Shown: one piece after another, positions 11,539 through 14,830 of the stretch
Layout: each line of letters begins with the position of its first letter
How positions within the stretch are numbered: the stretch's first letter is position 1
Source of the DNA: Campylobacterales bacterium
GTDB taxonomy: Bacteria > Campylobacterota > Campylobacteria > Campylobacterales > QNZT01
Assembly: GCA_015662615.1 (NCBI GenBank)
Contig: DQTU01000036.1
Location: 1 to 14,830, forward strand
DNA: 14,830 nt
Reading direction: 5' to 3'
Program-made: the position numbers and the translations under genes
The notes under the pieces: model-generated
The model's input: the letters and a program-made list of their open reading frames with translations, nothing else
Databases searched by the model: none
Told to the model about the DNA's origin: nothing

Positions 11539-14166
11539 ATGAGTGAAAAAAGTACAACATATAAACCTAGTGAGATAGAAGATAAGTTTTATAAGATCTG
11601 GGAAGAGCGAGGCTATTTTGAAGTAGATGGCAATAAAGCAATTCAAAAAAAAGATAAAAACTTTGCCATTATGATGCCTCCCCCAAATGTTACAGGTTCG
11701 CTTCATATCGGGCATGCACTTACCTTTACGCTGCAAGATATCATGACGCGTTATAAAAGAATGGACGGCTACAAAACACTTTGGCAACCAGGTCTAGACC
11801 ATGCGGGAATTGCTACTCAAAATGTAGTAGAAAAACAACTTTTAGCCCTAGGTACAACCAAAGAAGAGATTGGTCGTGAAGCATTTTTAGAAAAAGTTTG
11901 GGAGTGGAAAGAGCTTAGTGGTGGAGCCATATTTCATCAGATGCGAAAACTTGGAGCGTCTCCTGCTTGGAGTCGTGAGCGATTTACCATGGATGAGGGT
12001 CTCAAAAATGCCGTTCGAAAGATCTTTGTAAAACTTTATGATGAAGGTTTGATCGTTAGAGATAACTACATGGTTAACTGGTGTACGCATGATGGTGCTT
12101 TGAGTGATATTGAAGTTAAACATGAAGATGTACAGGGTAAATTTTACCACATGAAGTATCCATTTAGTGATGGAAGTGGTTCAATTACTGTCGCAACTAC
12201 AAGACCTGAAACTTATTTTGGCGATAGTGCAGTTATGGTTCATCCTGATGATGAGCGCTATAAAAACTTAATCGGAAAAAAAGTAAAACTTCCACTAATT
12301 GGTAGAGAAATAGAAATCATCGCAGATGCTCATGTTGACATGGAAGTGGGAACGGGTTTGGTAAAAGTAACACCAGCTCATGACCCTAACGATTATGAAG
12401 TGGGAAAAAGACACGATTTAGAATTTATCACATGTTTTGATGAAAAAGGTTTTTTAAATGACCAATGTGGAGATTTTGAGGGATTAGAGCGACTGGAAGC
12501 GAGAGCTCAAATCGTACATGAGTTAGAAAAACAAGGTTTTATTGAAAAGATAGAAGAGCACATGCACCAAGTGGGGCACTGTTACCGATGTCATAATATT
12601 GTAGAGCCCTATATCTCAAAACAGTGGTTTGTAAAAAAAGCAATTGCAGATGATGCGATTAGTAGAGTGAATAGTGGAGAGACAAAGTTTTATCCGCCAC
12701 ATTGGATAAACTCTTTTAACGCTTGGATGAGTGAACTTAGAGATTGGTGTATCTCTAGACAGCTTTGGTGGGGACATCAGATACCTGTCTTTTATTGTCA
12801 AGATTGTGGTGCTGAATTTGCAACCCAAGAGGAGCATCCTCAAACTTGCAGAAGTTGTGGCAGTACAAACATTGAACAAGATCCTGATGTTTTAGACACA
12901 TGGTTTAGTTCAGGGCTTTGGCCATTTTCAACGCTGGGTTGGGGAAATGGAGAGTTTGGAAAAGATACGCTTTGGAATGAAGATGACCTGAAAGATTTTT
13001 ATCCAAACTCTATGCTGATTACTGGATTTGACATCCTGTTTTTCTGGGTAGCGAGAATGATGTTTATGGGAGTGTGTGAGCAAAAAGAAGTTCCTTTTAA
13101 AGATGTTTATCTTCATGCCTTGGTTCGTGATGAACATGGTGCTAAAATGAGTAAATCAAAAGGAAATGTTATCGATCCTCTTGATATGATAGAAGCGTTT
13201 TCAGCAGATACACTTAGATTTACGCTTGCAGCTCTTGCGGCTCAAGGACGAGATATAAAACTAAGTAGCGATCGTTTAGGGCAGTATAGAAACTTTACCA
13301 ATAAACTTTTTAACGCTTCAAGATTTTTACTCATCAACGAAGAAAAGTTTGCTGATTTAGCGGATATCGAAATAAAAACAGACCTTGGTCGTTATATCCT
13401 CAGCCGTTATGCAGTTGCTACAAAAAGTGTTCGTGCAAACATTGATGCCTATCGTTTCAATGATGCAGCCATGGATATTTACCGATTCTTTTGGGGCGAG
13501 TTTTGCGACTGGGGAATTGAGCTTAGTAAAGCAGATAAAGAGAGTGTCAAAGAGTTAGGTGCAATTTTCAAAGATTCCCTAAAACTTATCCACCCATTTA
13601 TGCCATTTATCTCAGAATATCTCTACCATGAACTCAGTGGAACGACTTTAGAAGATGGTGACTCTATTATGGTTATGGAATTTCCAAACTTAACCAATCA
13701 AGATAGTGAAATCGAAAATGTTTTTTCTCTTGTTATGGAAGCCATAGCGGGAATCAGACGAGCCAAAGCAACACTAGACTTGCCAAGTTCTGCTGTTGAT
13801 ACAGTTTCCATAAAACTAAACAAAGATATCGATTTAAGTGCAGGGAGCAAATATATCTCAAAACTTACAAAAGTTGAAAACATAAACTTTGTTACCCAAA
13901 AAGTAGAAAATTCGGTTGCTGATGTTGGAGATAATTTAGAGGTTTACATCTCACTTGAAGGCATCGACCTTGCTCCTATTATCAAAAGATTGGAAGCTCA
14001 AAAAATAAAACTTGAAAAAGAAGTTGGGAAATTAAACGGCATGTTAAGCAATGAAAAATTTGTTGCCAATGCACCTAAAGATGTTTTGACTAAAAATAGA
14101 GAACTTTTGAAAAATGCAAAGAGTAAGTTAGAAAAAGTTGAAAGTGAATTAGGGGCATTGAGCTAA
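11539..14166 (+). CDS. valS: Valyl-tRNA synthetase
   Basis: A class I synthetase that charges tRNA-Val. The ATP site has P47-P-P-N-V-T-G-S and H56-I-G-H59, and K536-M-S-K-S540 lies in the second half of the catalytic core. The editing (CP1) domain lies between, with TTRPETYFGDSAV and the GTGLVKVTPAHDPNDYEVG stretch that clears mischarged threonine. Cysteine pairs C348/C351 and C420/C423 with C437/C440 look like zinc sites. An anticodon-binding domain follows (about 600-800), and the last 65 residues form the Lys/Glu-rich coiled-coil arm typical of ValS. The 875-aa length is normal. AAGG about 10 nt upstream supports the start. The gene stops 2 bp before the convergent radical SAM gene. Confidence 0.97.
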   Translation: MSEKSTTYKPSEIEDKFYKIWEERGYFEVDGNKAIQKKDKNFAIMMPPPNVTGSLHIGHALTFTLQDIMTRYKRMDGYKTLWQPGLDHAGIATQNVVEKQLLALGTTKEEIGREAFLEKVWEWKELSGGAIFHQMRKLGASPAWSRERFTMDEGLKNAVRKIFVKLYDEGLIVRDNYMVNWCTHDGALSDIEVKHEDVQGKFYHMKYPFSDGSGSITVATTRPETYFGDSAVMVHPDDERYKNLIGKKVKLPLIGREIEIIADAHVDMEVGTGLVKVTPAHDPNDYEVGKRHDLEFITCFDEKGFLNDQCGDFEGLERLEARAQIVHELEKQGFIEKIEEHMHQVGHCYRCHNIVEPYISKQWFVKKAIADDAISRVNSGETKFYPPHWINSFNAWMSELRDWCISRQLWWGHQIPVFYCQDCGAEFATQEEHPQTCRSCGSTNIEQDPDVLDTWFSSGLWPFSTLGWGNGEFGKDTLWNEDDLKDFYPNSMLITGFDILFFWVARMMFMGVCEQKEVPFKDVYLHALVRDEHGAKMSKSKGNVIDPLDMIEAFSADTLRFTLAALAAQGRDIKLSSDRLGQYRNFTNKLFNASRFLLINEEKFADLADIEIKTDLGRYILSRYAVATKSVRANIDAYRFNDAAMDIYRFFWGEFCDWGIELSKADKESVKELGAIFKDSLKLIHPFMPFISEYLYHELSGTTLEDGDSIMVMEFPNLTNQDSEIENVFSLVMEAIAGIRRAKATLDLPSSAVDTVSIKLNKDIDLSAGSKYISKLTKVENINFVTQKVENSVADVGDNLEVYISLEGIDLAPIIKRLEAQKIKLEKEVGKLNGMLSNEKFVANAPKDVLTKNRELLKNAKSKLEKVESELGALS

Positions 14167-14168
14167 GC

Positions 14169-14830
14169 TCAAAACCCTCGAAATACCTTAGGTACAAAAG
14201 CATTTGCTCCTATATCTAAGGCATTTTGAACCTCTTGTACCAGCCTACCCTTATCTCGTGGTAAAGTCCCTGCTAGGTGCAAAGCATTTGAAGCATGGTT
14301 TGAGCGAAAGATTATTTTATTTTTCGGATTTAAAAGCTCAAGAAACTGTTTTTGTTCATGGAGCAAAGCATAATCCTCTAACATCGTAAAATCACTAAAA
14401 CTTTTATAAAATTTTGCTTTCACATCCTCTTCTAATCCTAACTGTAGTGTTGACAGATAATTGACTGTTGTTTCATTGATAATTTTTGCACTCTCTCGTA
14501 TATGTTCCTCTGTATACTTAGCCCCGCCAAGACCCAAAATCATGGTTGCTGATATCTTCATTCCTGCACTTGAAGCTTTGTTTAGAGATTCAATTATTTC
14601 AGATTGTGTTACACCTTTTGTAATCTTTTTCAGTACCGTATCACTACCACTCTCAACACCATAATAGATAAGGTTTAAACCATGAGCATGGAGTTCTTCT
14701 AACTCCTCAGAAGATTTATTTAAAATATTTTGAGCAGAGGCATAGAGTGAAACTCTTCCTAGTTTAGGAAATGACTTTTTTAGGTATTTGAGTAATTCTA
14801 AAAGATAGGGTGTCTCTAAAGCAAGAGCAT
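14169..14830 (-). CDS. Radical SAM protein, C-terminal part (5' end outside the window)
   Basis: The frame is open from the window edge to TGA at 14169-14171, giving about 219 residues. It therefore extends well beyond the ATG at 14561, which is internal. Visible landmarks are the SAM-barrel strand Y-Y-G-V-E-S-G-S-D-T-V-L followed by KKITKGVT, the later M-K-I-S-A-T-M-I-L-G-L-G-G, and a helical C-terminus ending in VPKVFRGF. These are typical of COG1032/Elp3-like radical SAM enzymes. The CxxxCxxC cluster motif would lie upstream, outside the window, so catalytic competence cannot be judged. The substrate is unknown. Confidence 0.82.
   Translation of the reverse strand, partial: ALALETPYLLELLKYLKKSFPKLGRVSLYASAQNILNKSSEELEELHAHGLNLIYYGVESGSDTVLKKITKGVTQSEIIESLNKASSAGMKISATMILGLGGAKYTEEHIRESAKIINETTVNYLSTLQLGLEEDVKAKFYKSFSDFTMLEDYALLHEQKQFLELLNPKNKIIFRSNHASNALHLAGTLPRDKGRLVQEVQNALDIGANAFVPKVFRGF

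Noticed and set aside
11473..11787. Minus-strand frame across the valS start
   Set aside because: It overlaps the valS promoter and the HIGH-motif coding region, resembles no protein and has no ribosome binding site.
14204..14664. Plus-strand frames opposite the radical SAM gene
   Set aside because: The minus-strand frame is open to the window edge and carries clear radical SAM signatures, so these are antisense shadows.
1..14830. tRNA or rRNA genes, insertion sequences, attachment sites, toxin-antitoxin or defence genes
   Set aside because: I looked for cloverleaf ends, terminal inverted repeats with transposase, and known defence motifs and saw none.

Overview
The window is AT-rich, gene-dense DNA that reads like a free-living Campylobacterota (Epsilonproteobacteria) such as Sulfurimonas or a close relative. 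The assignment rests on protein style (Lys/Ile/Phe/Asn-rich products), AAGGA-type ribosome binding sites, TAAAAT/TATACT -10 boxes, and the mix of periplasmic c-type cytochromes with PhoB/PstS-type genes. It is an inference from reading and no search was run.

Layout. 1-3217: the tail of an upstream gene, a hairpin, a 12-bp inverted repeat, then a translationally coupled pair (a diheme protein of unknown function and a triheme lipoprotein peroxidase). 3212-10408: a phosphate-starvation island. It holds a metallophosphoesterase of the LpxH/PlcP family, a convergent GT4 glycosyltransferase in an operon with a small frameshifted gene, a divergent periplasmic glycerophosphodiester phosphodiesterase, a lysine-rich histone-like protein, two coupled small genes of unknown function, a PhoB-like response regulator, and a pstS-aquaporin operon on the opposite strand. 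10430-11358: a glycine-rich TerB-like (DUF533) protein with internal tandem repeats. 11539-14166: valS. 14169-14830: the 3' part of a radical SAM gene, cut by the window edge.

Main result. Six promoters carry the same architecture: 7-bp units close to TTGTAAC repeated at an exact 11-bp period. In five of them a plausible -10 box starts after a fixed 10-bp gap; in the sixth (metallophosphoesterase) the best -10 choice is less clear. This is the geometry of a PhoB box. The six promoters serve the metallophosphoesterase, the glycosyltransferase operon, the glycerophosphodiesterase, the small-protein pair, the response regulator itself and pstS. Together the genes describe a locally encoded programme: sense phosphate, bind phosphate, strip phosphate head groups from membrane lipid, re-cap the diacylglycerol with sugar, and salvage glycerophosphodiesters. 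That is PlcP/Agt-type lipid remodelling as known from rhizobia and marine heterotrophs, here in an apparent Campylobacterota.

Two members are new-looking. A small-protein family occurs twice under these boxes (one copy broken by a one-base shift in an A8 run), and a NIP-like aquaporin sits directly behind pstS. Several genes show start/stop overlaps (TGATG, TAATG, GTGA), so translational coupling is common here.
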